From contig CM018696.1 of NCBI GenBank assembly GCA_009363875.1, positions 15,085,975 through 15,149,974 on the forward strand: a stretch of DNA of 64,000 nucleotides, given 5' to 3'. The notes under the pieces were generated by a model. It worked only from the letters and a program-made list of their open reading frames with translations. It did not search any database and was not told the origin of the DNA. Position numbers and translations under genes: made by a program. This stretch comes from Mikania micrantha. Taxonomy: Eukaryota; Streptophyta; Magnoliopsida; Asterales; Asteraceae. Position 1 is the first letter of the stretch. Each line of letters starts with the position of its first letter. Shown here piece by piece: positions 31,731-42,096 of the stretch.

Positions 31731-31980
31731 ATTATATATCATTTGCAAAGGCATAAGTTACATAGCAGAATAAAACTGTTCAACACGAAGTTTATACAAA
31801 TTTTTCATAAAATCATAGAAAATCCTCACAAATATGTTATAAAAATATAGTATAATTACTCCCAAAATCCGTCTCATTGGCAACCAATCGTTTGAATTAA
31901 AACTTTACAAAGTTAAAAACTTTTTATTGCCCAAGTCTAAATTTTCAAAACGTCACTACATAGATCAGACACATATATAA

Positions 31981-32050
31981 TGTAATATAATATAATATAA
32001 TATAATATGATATAATATCATATAACATAATATAATATAATTATATATAT
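31981..32050. repeat. (TATAA)n microsatellite
   Basis: About twelve imperfect TATAA/TATAATA units. It borders the foldback element. Confidence 0.85.
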
Positions 32051-33508
32051 AGTATAAGATTTGGCTAAAAAGTTTTAAAACCATGAGAAGTGTGAGAAGA
32101 GATCTCAACCATTAGATCAATTGGTTTTGTGGTTGAGATTAATTTAGTGGTATTTTCGTAAATAGTTATAAGTTAAAACCATCAGGAGGGGTAGAATGGG
32201 AAGATCTAGCCAAAAACCTGCACATGCAAGTCACATGCATTTTCCTCCATCTTTATTAAACGTTCATAACTTTTTTATACGTTAGTATTTTTTTAAAAAA
32301 ATTACACCATAAAGTCGAGCATTTTTTTATCTTTCTAATGAGTATAATATTAGTATATTTTTTAAAATTAAAATAACAACCTAAAATGAGTTTCTCGAAC
32401 CATATGTTTATGGTGTTTTTCCAATATATACGAAACTTATCTTTTATGGTGTTTTTTACACATATGTATGTTTTATGGTGTTTTCAAAGATATTTTATGG
32501 TGTTTATGATGTTAACATTTTATGTTATTTTTTGGTGTTTGCGTATTAATAAAACTAAAAGAGGGCATTTTTTGGTGTTTTTGAAAACGAAAAACACCAT
32601 AAACACCTAAGTTTGTACGTATTGTTTTTAACTTAGTTTATGATGGTTTTTCGAGATATTTTATTGTTTATGGCGTTTTTTCAAGATATGTTATTGTGTT
32701 TATGGTGTTAACATTTTATGGTGTTTTTGTGTTCGGATATTCATGAAACTAAGACCAGGCATTTTTATGGTGTTTTTGAATACTAAAAACACCATAAATC
32801 GCTATATTTCATAAACATTTGAAAAACACCATAACAAAAACACCTGGTTTATAAACATTTTATACATGACGTTTTAAACTTAAATGTGTAAAAACACAAA
32901 GTTTAGAGAGACATGTTTTTTAGTTTTCAAAAACGCCATAAAACACAAAGTGTAAAATTATACAGTCCAAAAACACCATGAATAAAAGTACAGTTCAAAA
33001 ACACCTTAAATAAAATTACAGTTCAAAAACACCATAAATAAAATTACAATTCAAAAACACCATAAAATGTCTGTGAAAATTACACAGTACAGAAACACCA
33101 TAAAACGTCATGTGTAAATGACGCAATTAAAAAAGTTGTGTTTTGTTTATGTTCAAAACACCATAAAACGTCTAGTTTCACGAACAATATGAAAACACCA
33201 TAAAAACGCACAAGTTTCAAGAACAATCAGGTTTGTTCTTTTTCTATTATTAAATATAACAATATTATACTCGTTAGAAAGGTAAAGAAATTTGTGATTT
33301 TATGGTGTAATTTTTTTAAAAAAAATTTAACGTATAAAATAGTTACATACGTTTAAAAAATTTGGTGGAATTAACATGTGACTTGCATGTGCAGCCTCCA
33401 TTTATGTGTTGACGTTTATACCCTTTACCCTAAAATACACGTGTCACATTCTCGTGGCTTCTCATACTTCTCATGGTTTTTTGCCTTCTTAGAATATCCC
33501 TCCCCTAT
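32050..33508. mobile_element. Foldback (hairpin) element of about 1.4 kb
   Basis: The ends are inverted: CCATGAGAAGTGTGAGAAG (32081-32099) against CTTCTCATACTTCTCATGG (33458-33476). Inner pairs are also inverted: GCACATGCAAGTCACATGCA (32220) against CATGTGACTTGCATGTGCAG (33375). The left half is filled with TTATGGTGTTTTT and the right half with AAAAACACCATAAA, so much of the element can fold on itself. No transposase. TA-rich flanks hide the target duplication. Confidence 0.6.
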
Positions 33509-33523
33509 ATATATATATATATG

Positions 33524-33781
33524 TAGGGAGAGGATCAAATGTTAACACATGTTTATTGTGTTAACGAATAACTACATCTTATTACTTTGAGGTCTACACT
33601 AAAGTAAATCTAAAGATGTATGTTTTTTCTTTTTTTTTAGTTAATGTAGGGCCCACTTACATTAACAAAAAATAAGAAAAAACATACACCTTTAGATTTA
33701 CTTTAATGTAGTCCTCAAAGTAATAAGATGTAGTTATTCGGTTAACGCAATAAGGAAGGGTTAATATTCGAACCATCCCTA
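33524..33781. mobile_element. Palindromic MITE (258 bp)
   Basis: Nearly the whole element is an inverted repeat: TAGGGAGAGGATCAAATGTT at the left and, complemented, TAGGGATGGTTCGAATATTA at the right. The arms of about 110 bp share GTTATTCG/CGAATAAC, AGATGTAGTTATTC and TTTAGATTTACTTTA. TA at both borders would suit a Tc1/mariner (Stowaway-like) origin, but the TA-rich context weakens that. Confidence 0.65.
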
Positions 33782-33979
33782 TACATACATACATACATAC
33801 ATACATACATACATACATACATACATACATACATACATACATACATACATACATACATACATACATACATACATACATACATACATACATACATACATAC
33901 ATACATACATACATACATACATACATACATACATACATACATACATACATACATACATACATACATACATACATACATA
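33781..33979. repeat. (ATAC)n tetranucleotide tract, about 49 units
   Basis: Uninterrupted ATAC repeats for nearly 200 bp. The Met-Tyr-Val-Cys frames on the minus strand are artefacts of this tract. It abuts the MITE end CCCTATAC, so the tract probably grew from the terminal TATAC. Confidence 0.95.
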
Positions 33980-34005
33980 GGAATTGAATCCAATAAAACC
34001 TAATC

Positions 34006-34111
34006 TTAGAGAGAAAACCCTTAAACCCTATGTAAGCCATTGATTTGGAATCTTGAAAATAAATATGTGGTCCACATTAGAGAGAAAACCCTTAAACCCT
34101 ATGTGAGCCAT
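34006..34111. repeat. Direct repeat of 35 bp, two copies 71 bp apart
   Basis: TTAGAGAGAAAACCCTTAAA plus CCCTATGT(A/G)AGCCAT at 34006-34040 and 34077-34111, one mismatch. Probably a local duplication. Confidence 0.85.
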
Positions 34112-34249
34112 ATATATATAGAAATTGAATGCAATGAAAACCCATTCTTTTTAATGGGTTTTAATTATACATAGTAATTTATAAATGTGTTTTATTCATG
34201 ATCACATCTTATTTGAAGTTAATTACAAAAATAAATACACTTTTTATTA

Positions 34250-34408
34250 ATAAATATTCATATATGTTTCATTTGCCTCAATTAATTTTAAAAATTTTAA
34301 TATTTTCAAAAAAATTGCATATAATTGAAACACTTGGTGATAGTTGAGTGACTTTAAAAGGATAAAAAACTTTTGATGACTTAATTATAACACTTAAGAA
34401 ACTTGAGT
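34250..34408 (-). repeat. Right arm of the large inverted repeat
   Basis: Complement of 31449-31605 with scattered mismatches. It carries GTGACTTTAAAAGG/CTTTAAAGTCACTC-type pairs and TCAATTAATTTTAAAA. Confidence 0.55.
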
Positions 34409-34767
34409 CCTATTAGATGATATGTCCCAAAAAAAAAAGACAAATGATTTCTAGTTCAATATAATTTTAACAATATTAAAAAACTAGAATCACAATTTCA
34501 CAAAATAAAAAGGTTTAGAGGAACCTAATCGTGCTTTGCAAAAATAAATGAAAAGTGATTCCAACTGACCCAATCTTTCTTCCGACCAAAAACGCTCCCG
34601 GCAGCCGCGTCATAGTAATCGGCAAAATTGCAGCAACGAAAATTTGTTCACTAAAAATCAAAAGACAAAAGAATACGCCTCGTTAATTTAATTGTTGATG
34701 CTTATCACCATAAACATAAAAAAAAATTCTTCCATTTCTTAAATTTCACGCCCACATCCTCCTTTCT
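34409..34767. other. Low-copy-looking spacer before element F
   Basis: No frame, repeat or RNA recognised. A small GC-richer patch (CGCTCCCGGCAGCCGCGTCA, about 34590) stands out. This is one of the few stretches not clearly transposon-derived. Confidence 0.35.
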
Positions 34768-35689
34768 TGTCACACCCCGAGCCGGCGAGATAGGATCGGT
34801 TGTCCCGTCGGGCGGAAGGTTCTCGGGGCGCGATATCGTGAGTGATAATCGGATTGATCAGATTGTTATATGGCACATGATACATAAATGAGAAATGCTA
34901 AATAAGATAGAATTACAAAGTTAAATTACATCAGTATTGTTTATAATTTAACAATGTAAATCTACTATTAACATCATAAGTTTCTATCTTGTATTTACAC
35001 AAGATATACAAAATGGTATGTGTAATGATGTCTTCAAAATATGCAAGTCCAAAATACTAAGTCTTCTATCTGAAGTCCTAGTCCAGAAGTAATGACTTCC
35101 TAATTGACCTGTTCGTCACCTGAGAAGTCATGCAAAAAGATCAAGTCAACACATGGTTGGTGAGTTCATATAGTTTTGTGATTTGTAAATGAATTAAAAA
35201 TCCTCTTTGGTAAAGACCCTAACCTCATTAACACCACATGTAATATCCACATCGGTATGCTTATATATAGGGCATATGTAAGGGACAAGCCCTAGCCAAC
35301 ATCCCACCACATACTAATATGCATATGACACTGCTGTTAATGATAATTAAGCATTTTTACCCTTGACACCGTTCCATAAGTTCTTCTGTTACTGTCCCTG
35401 TGTTTACAATCATTTGAAATCCATGTTGATTTCACAAGTTCATCACACAAGATGATCAACCACAGTAATTGTATGAACAGATATAAATGTTTATGTAAAT
35501 AAATAAATAAACATTTAATAAAATCTAAGTCCTAATGATTGGGGCCTTTGGTCAACTCGAGTAGACTAGTCTGTCAATCAAGGTACTTAGTAGTAGAGGA
35601 GATCTGTAAACCTCATCAAACATGTGACCTATAATCAATCAGTCTAGCTAGGACATCTTTTGATATATAGGCTTTCATAGTTCTTTAGA

Positions 35690-35985
35690 CCGTCCATAGT
35701 TCTTTAGTTCTTTAGTTCTTTGGCACATGTTATCTTTGAGCATTTCCCAGATGTTCCTCAAAATAGTTCTTTGTAATAGTTCTTTGAAATAGATCGTTAG
35801 TTCTTTGACAACACACCCTTGAAATAGTTCTTTGAAAATAGATCGTTGGTTCTTTGAGAATAGGCCGTTAGTTCTTTGAGAATAGACCGTTAGTTCTTTG
35901 AAAATAGATCTTTGAAAATAGTTCTTTGTTGAGATCTTTAGTTCTTTGAAATCAGTTATTTGAAACAGTCCTTTAGTACGTAACA
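35690..35985. repeat. TAGTTCTTTGA tandem array in F LTR
   Basis: About 16 imperfect copies of TAGTTCTTTGAAATAGATCG-like units. At the same place in A is a quite different array (TAGCATAAGCATTGAGCATA). Fast array turnover between two LTRs of one family. Confidence 0.75.
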
Positions 35986-36599
35986 GTTACCTAAACATGA
36001 GTCTTGGATAACATTTATACATGTAAAACATATAAAAGCATTTCAGTAAACAATTTACATAAAACAGTTTACGCATGCTTCTCAGCCCTGCGTTTTAAAA
36101 CAAAAATGTTGGAAAAGGGGCAATGAACTCACCTTGTAGCTGTTGATTTGACTTAGCTTAAACAAAAGAATGCACGCGCTCTGTGTTGTAATTGGGTTTG
36201 TTTTCACGTTCCTGTATTGATTTCACGTTGTTAAGACTTATAAGTATAAGTTTGTAGGGTTTTGTGTGTGTAGATGTAGGTGTTAGCCCTAAAGTTGGCT
36301 AATACGCGTAAGACTTGGTCATGATCCCTGTTCGGTCCCATATGTTTGATTCAAGTCAATGACCTTATAAGTTATCATCTTGTCATTAGTTATAAGTCAT
36401 TTGCTTTGATGAAAGACTTAGTGCTTAGTTTCCAACTCGTCTTTGTTGATCTTGTACGTTTTGAACATTTATTGCATAATTATTAATTAATTAAGCAAAC
36501 ATTCTTTTGACATATCTTATTTTGATCTTATGAAATGTAGTGAACCCATGTGAGCCTAATCATGGCATATGGACCGAACAATGTGACCAAGTTACTTGT

Positions 36600-37430
36600 T
36601 GGGCCTTGGTGTAACAAGTTGGGCCTTGGGCCCAAATCTATGGGCCTTGGAATAGTTCTTGAACAATGGAGGGTTGGGAGGCTTATTGGAATGTGTGGAC
36701 CAATGATATGGGCTGTTGGAATACAAAGGCCCGGCCAAATGTTACAAGGCCTAGAATTAAAGTGTTCTTATGGGCCTCTATTGGGCCACAAGGGAAATTG
36801 TTGGGCCAAAGGTGGGCCCAGTCAAGATTTGTTGGGCCTATAGTTAGAATGAGCTGTAGGATTCAGAAATGGGCCAGAAGTAGGCTGTTGGCCAAGTTAA
36901 TAGCAAAGTGGCTCCAAAATGAGGACAAGGGCCTCAAAATAGGCCTTGAATCAGTTTCTGTGGGCCTCGGGCTGATTTTGCTGGGCCCAATGAGTTTTGT
37001 CTCGGGCCTTCACCAAAATAGTCCATAGGCCAAGATGGGCCTTGCTTACATGGGCTGAACAACTGTGGGCCTAAAAATTTGGGCTGTTGGCTAGACTCAT
37101 GGCCTTGGGCCAAAAGCAGTGGGCCTTGAGCTGATTTGGCTGGGCCCCTTGGGTTCCATCAAGGCCTGAAGTAAAATAGGTCTTGGGCCAACCTGGGCCT
37201 GGTTCCTTTAGGCTGAAATCGATCGTGGGCCTATTTGTCCTTGGGTTACCTAATGGATATGGGCCAAAACAAGGTTTTTGGTTAATTATTTGGGGCCTAC
37301 TAGGGCTACTGGGCTGGAACAGATTTTCTGGGCCAAAATACACTTGGGCCTCGACAGTAGGCTGTTGGGCCCATCCTGGGCCAACCGAAATGCAATTGGG
37401 CCTACTGTTGGGCCAAATGGATTTGTTCTA
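36600..37430. repeat. GGGCC word array in F LTR
   Basis: About 29 copies of GGGCC, mostly TGGGCC, over 830 bp, spaced irregularly. The same word is used in the U3 arrays of B and D, but here it is downstream of the TATA and donor-like site, in the predicted leader intron. Long frames here come from the repeat. Confidence 0.8.
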
Positions 37431-37579
37431 TTGATGTTCCTTGACCACTAGTGTAACATCCCAAATTTTCTAATACAAGTTACTTGGAACTTACGAATGG
37501 GTAACGGATGATAAGCTTGAAGGAAAGTAGACGAAAAATAACCAAGTTGAAGTCCCAAGTTCGTGTACTCGATATGGAA

Positions 37580-37602
37580 CTTCGAGTACACTGTACTCGA
37601 AG
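37580..37602 (+). repeat. Near-perfect palindrome upstream of E TATA box (left LTR)
   Basis: 11-bp arms CTTCGAGTACA and its complement around one C. Followed 20 nt later by TATAAATA. In the right LTR a second palindrome with 12-bp arms (GTACTCGAAATT) lies at 56717-56745. The left LTR has lost that one by a 23-bp deletion. Confidence 0.9.
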
Positions 37603-37621
37603 CTGTACTCCAGACACTGCC

Positions 37622-37789
37622 TATAAATAGTAGTGCCTTGGGATATGTGCGAAACTTTGGCTGAGCACGTTCTCTCTCGAGTACACGAAGTCGGAACCAA
37701 GAAACTTCAAGGATCGAGCTTTTGATCGACCAAACGAAGGAGGAAACGCACGGGAATCTACAGGGGTGATCACCTAACTTCAAGTAAGT
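37622..37789 (+). promoter_or_regulatory. E core promoter: TATAAATA and donor-like site
   Basis: TATAAATA at 37622-37629. A strong donor-like CAA/GTAAGTG has its GT at 37784, about 160 nt downstream. The right LTR has the same pair (56757 and about 56919). Confidence 0.6.
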
Positions 37790-38037
37790 GTTCTAAATCA
37801 AAAGCTAGGATTTTTATGCAAAAGTTAGAATGGTTAGACAAAGAGTGAACTTATGCATAAAGCTCACACCTTTATGCGTAAAGTTCGTAACTTTGAGGTT
37901 CCAATACGTTGGTAACAACCTAAGGAACCTAGAACTAGCTCCCCAAGGCCTTAGATGAATTTCTGAGATGTTTAATGACGAAATGATGAGTACACGAAGC
38001 TATACACTAAGGGTACTCGAAAAATCATACTTAGAAT

Positions 38038-38250
38038 TTCGTGTACATGAGTATTTCGGGTACATGGGTAATTCGAGTACAGGGCCATTTCGTGTACATG
38101 AGTATTTCGAGTACAAGTATTTCGAGAATGTGGTGATTTCGAGTACACCTTTGGGTTCGAGTACACAGGGATGTTCGTGTACACAAGGGGGTTCGTGTAC
38201 CTTGGGTATTTCGTGTACTGGTGTTTCGAATACTCATGGATTTCGTGTAC
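38038..38250 (+). repeat. TTCGNGTAC array in E LTR (left)
   Basis: Eleven TTCGNGTAC words (N is A, T or G) in 213 bp plus two degenerate ones, spaced about 15-25 nt. The word is the same as the arm of the palindromes upstream of the TATA. The right copy is at 57173-57385. Confidence 0.9.
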
Positions 38251-38701
38251 ATGAGGACTTAATGGATTTCAAGGGTTTCGAACACTCAGCTAAGTTTCGA
38301 GAACTTGGATTCAGAAAGGGGGACTAGTAGGCTATGAGGACTTAGAATAATTTCTAAGTCTAAGTATGTGATGTGATGGTATGTGATGATATAATGTAAC
38401 TGATATAGGTCCTTAAGGCCCTAGCTAAGGAGTTCGGCTAAGGTTAACAGGAGTCTACTGTCAGGTGAGTTCTAGACGCCCTATTTTATGCTTAATGTTT
38501 TGGGCTGACATACATGCTTATTGTTATGTCTATGATGATATGTGCCTATGATGATGATGAATGAATGATGATATGCCCTGACTATGTATGCATGTTAAGG
38601 TGCTAGGATGATTATTGCATGAAGGTGTGCTAAGAATGATGAATGCATGTTAGTAAGTTATGATGATAAACTGAATGATAACATGCTATGATGATAAATA
38701 A

Positions 38702-38850
38702 GGATGTTATGTTATGATGAAATCATAGGTATGCTATGATGAAAGTATGATGTTATGTTATGATGAAATCCTAGGTATGCTATGATGAAAGTATGATGTT
38801 ATGTTATGATGAAATCCTAGGTATGCTATGATGAAAGTATGATGTTATGA
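38702..38850 (+). repeat. 46-bp tandem repeat, three units, in E LTR
   Basis: GTTATGATGAAATCCTAGGT followed by ATGCTATGATGAAAGTATGA, three units in register. The flanks are also ATGATG-rich. The right copy is at about 57837-57985. Confidence 0.85.
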
Positions 38851-39058
38851 TGATTACATGCTAGCAAAAATGTGTTTATGTTGTCATGATGCATGATATG
38901 ATGACGTGCTGCTAGCATGACATGTGCATGGTACTAAGATGTTATGATGACACGATACTAGCATACCCTGTATGAGAAATCCTATGTTATTAGGATAATG
39001 ATACGATGTTATGGTGAATGATGATATGGTGCTAGTGTGTCATGTCATGATGAATGAT

Positions 39059-39372
39059 GGTTGCTCCAGTATTTGTACTGGGTAAGTATGGTTGCTCCAG
39101 TATTTGTACTGGGTAAGTATGAGGTTGCTCCCGTACTCGTTACGGGGTAAGTATGACGTTGCTCCCGTACTCGTTACGGGGTAAGTATGAGGTTGCTCCC
39201 GTACTCGTTACGGGGTAAGTATGACGTTGCTCCCATATTCATATGGGGTAAGTATGGTTGCTCCAGTACTTGCTACTGGGTAAGTATGGATCTGTAGAAC
39301 GCTTCGGCGGGACAGATCAACGGTTATGGAGCCTTGTGCCGGCATAAGCCCACTGTTCGAATGGTAACAGTG
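39059..39372 (+). repeat. Covarying hairpin array, each unit ending GTAAGTAT (E left LTR)
   Basis: Seven units of 31-34 bp: GGTTGCTC, a hairpin, then GGTAAGTATG. Stems are CCAGTA/TACTGG, CCCGTA/TACGGG and CCCATA/TATGGG, so two stem positions change on both sides and pairing is kept. Every unit ends in GTAAGTAT, a near-consensus plant 5' splice site. Two more hairpins follow: GATCTGT/ACAGATC (39289-39318) and CACTGTT/AACAGTG (39351-39372). The right LTR has eight units (58194-58457), one with GATAAG instead of GTAAG. It is in the transcribed part of the LTR. Confidence 0.9.
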
Positions 39373-39747
39373 GAATGTATGATGATGACGATGTAAGAAT
39401 GTTATGTGCTAAGGTTATGGTCTATGAGTATGAAATGATGTGTATGTTAAGTATGTTTAATGTTGTTTTATGAAAACTAGAACTCACCAGCGTAAGCTGA
39501 CTTGATTTAGCATGTATGTCAGGTTGAAGGTATGATATGAGAAGGCATGGAGCTCGGGCATAGAGTCATACGATCCGGTGGTTTTTGGCAATCCGATATG
39601 TTTTTGATACAGACACTTTATTGATTTCGGTTTATCAAACTATGTTTACAATTCCGCTGCATGATTATGAAAGTTTTTAGTTTAAGAGCTATGTGTTATG
39701 ATGAAAACCAACCTCTGTGAGGTGCCCGGTTTCGGGGCCTCACAAGT

Positions 39748-39759
39748 TGGTATCAGAGC
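39748..39759 (+). promoter_or_regulatory. Element E primer-binding site
   Basis: TGGTATCAGAGC, full match to initiator tRNA-Met, 3 nt after the LTR. Confidence 0.9.
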
Positions 39760-40039
39760 CATAGTTTGAGAGATCTTGGCATCCCAAATGCCAAGACTTA
39801 AACTGAGAATGGGATTAATGGATGCGGATTGCCAACCCCGGATGACGGATGCCACGAGTTGAATGTTTATGTATGAGTTAAGGGTTAGATGTAATGTTAT
39901 GAAAGTAGTTAGTGTCATGCACAATGAAGAGATGGGATGGGAAACGTTTGGAGCCTATGAGTTGGGTAAATGGTTAATAACACTTGATCAACGTCGTTAA
40001 CGATTTACAAAACTTATTCCGTGCTAAACTGATTCCTAT

Positions 40040-40068
40040 GCTGACTCATCAATTGTTGCATTATGTAG
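40040..40068 (+). promoter_or_regulatory. Acceptor-like site before E gag
   Basis: CTGAC (branch-like, 40041) then TTGTTGCATTATGTAG/AA, AG at 40067-40068, 9 nt before the gag ATG. Predicted only. Confidence 0.4.
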
Positions 40069-40077
40069 AAAGTTAAG

Positions 40078-42096
40078 ATGGCCGGACAAAAGGGTAGACC
40101 GCGAAAGAAACCACAGGTAGTTGAAGAACCACATGTCGAGGCTGAAGAACCCGTCAACGAAGACGACCACGAGCACAACGAGCAACCTGAGAATGAAGAC
40201 GAGTTCACTCTAGAGCCTATCGTGGTGAAGGCTATTTCTAATGAGGTCTGCAAGATCATGGATGAAAAGATGCCAGCAATGATTGCTAAGGCACTGAAGG
40301 ATGCTCTAAAAGACAAGTCTGAAGGAACTAAAGAAAGCACCAAAGAAGATGAGGTGGTGATCATCGAGACGAAGAGCGGCGACTCTATGACAGGGAAACT
40401 GAAGGGCTGTGACTACAAGTCCTTCAAGGGATGTAACCCACCGACCTTTGATGGGAAGAAGGACGCAGTGGCCACCTGCCACTGGATTTCTGCGATGGAG
40501 GCTGTTATCTCCATCAGTGAGTGCCGAGTTGACCAAGCTGTCAAGTTTGCAGCTCACTCTTTCGTTGAGGAGGCACTTCACTGGTGGAACACCGTCAAGC
40601 AATCCAAGACTACTGAGGATATGGAAAAGATGACTTGGGAGGATCTCAAGGAACTGGTCACTAAGCAGTTCTGTCCCAAGAATGAGTTGGATAAGGTTGA
40701 AAGGGAGTTTCTGGTGCTGAAGGCGGGAAGTCTGAACCACAGGCAGTACACCTCACGATTCAATGAGATGGCAAGACTTGTTCCTCACTTGGTTTCTACC
40801 GAGGAACGTAGGGTGAAGTTGTACATGGAGGGTTTGCCTCCGAAGGTTCGGATACATGTGAAGGCGAATGCTCCCAAGACTTATGACTCCACTGTGGAGC
40901 TCAGTGGCATAGTTTGGGATGATGTTATGTCAGCCGAGCCAGCCAAAGAAGAAGCAAAGGTGAAAGAGTCCTCCGGGACTAAGAGGGGTCGAACAGACCA
41001 ACGAAAGTTCTCAAGCAAGAAGGCTAAGCGAGAGGAGATGGGCCGATGCAACAAGTGTGGGAAAAGCCACACGGGACAGTGCCTGGTGGGCACTAATTTA
41101 TGTTTCAGGTGTGGAAAGACGGGGCACTTTTCTAGCAGTTGCCCGAATGCTACTCGATGCTTCAACTGCAATGGATTAGGACATATGTCCAAGGATTGCA
41201 AGCTACCACGGGCCGATGCTTCGGGCTCGGGTAAGAAAGAGGAGAAAGGAAAGGAGAAGCAGAAGGCTAAAGCACGAGCCTTTACGATGACGAAGGATGA
41301 TGCGATTGTGGACCCGGACGTGGTCACAGGTACCTTTTCTATCAACAATATTCCTGCTTCTGTATTGTTTGATTCTGGTGCCAGTATGAGTTTTGTGTCT
41401 TCTACTTTCTGTGATGGGTTATCTGGGAAGGTTAAGAAGATAGATCGGGTATTTGATGTAGAGACGGCTATTGGTAAGATGACCAGGGTGACTGAGGCTA
41501 TTGATGATTGTTATGTTGAGATAGAAGGTCATAGGTTCCCTGTCCGATTGTTTCTTATTACCTTAGGAGGATTCGATGTGGTTTTGGGTATGGACTGGTT
41601 AGCCAAATATGAGGCTAACATTGTATGTCTACGAAAGATGATATGTTTACGTGCGATGGATGGGAGCTCCGTGACGGTTTATGGTGATAAAGCGATGTAT
41701 GCGCCAAAGATCATTTCGATGATCCAGGCTGATGTTATGATGCGGCGAGGGTGTGTAGCCTACTTGGCCTATGCGATTGAGGAACGTACGGATACGAGGA
41801 CGATTGATGATGTTCCCGTGGTGTGTAACTTCCCCGATGTGTTCCCTGAGGAATTGCCTGGATTACCACCCGAACGGGAAATTGAGTTCCAGATCGACTT
41901 AGTGCCGGGGGCACAACCTGTTGCCAAAGCACCTTACCGTTTAGCTCCAACAGAGATGAAGGAAATGATGACCCAGCTACAAGAACTCCTTGATAAAGGT
42001 TTTATACGACCGAGTGTCTCTCCGTGGGAGCACCGGTGCTGTTCGTTAAGAAGAAGGATGGAAGTATGCGTATGTGTATTGACTACAGGGAACTGA
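40078..42096 (+). pseudogene. Element E gag, protease and start of RT (frameshifted)
   Basis: 672-aa frame. The first residues MAGQKGRPRKKPQ carry an AT-hook-like KGRPRKK. An acidic region (residues 15-50) follows, then the gag domain (FKGCNPPTFDGKKDAV, ALHWWNTVKQ, FCPKNELDKVE). There is a Cys/His motif CNKCGKSHTGQC and two CCHC knuckles, CFRCGKTGHFSSSC and CFNCNGLGHMSKDC. The protease has LFDSGASMSFV and the RT start GFIRPSVSPW. A one-base loss in a G-run at about 42028-42031 shifts the frame to a stop at 42096. RT continues in the frame beginning at 42024. Confidence 0.9.

Larger units (their letters stand above)
34768..37451 (-). repeat. Element F 3' LTR, left segment
   Basis: Aligns with the A LTR (CTCATTAAC...CACATGTAATATCCA; TGTTAGCCCTAAAGTTGGCT). 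It is interrupted after CCACTAG by E. It includes the TAGTTCTTTG array (35690-35985) and the GGGCC array (36600-37430). With 58914-60428 the LTR is about 4.2 kb. Confidence 0.9.
37452..39744 (+). repeat. Element E 5' LTR (2293 bp)
   Basis: TGTAACATCCCAAATTTTCT to GGGGCCTCACA. Order: palindromes (37580-37602), TATAAATA (37622), donor-like GTAAGT (37784), TTCGNGTAC array (38038-38250), ATGATG-rich 46-bp tandem repeats (38702-38850), and the hairpin-GTAAGTAT array (39059-39288) with two more hairpins. Confidence 0.95.

Noticed and set aside
33657..34040. Minus-strand frame of repeated Met-Tyr-Val-Cys
   Set aside because: Made entirely by the (ATAC)n tract. Several frames stay open because the unit has no stop.
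36550..37434. Several overlapping 80-120 aa frames on both strands
   Set aside because: They lie in the GGGCC word array of F's LTR. Composition follows the repeat and no domain is seen.
37968..38327. 119-aa frame repeated at 57103-57462
   Set aside because: Runs through the TTCGNGTAC array in E's LTR. The repetitive residues reflect the word array.
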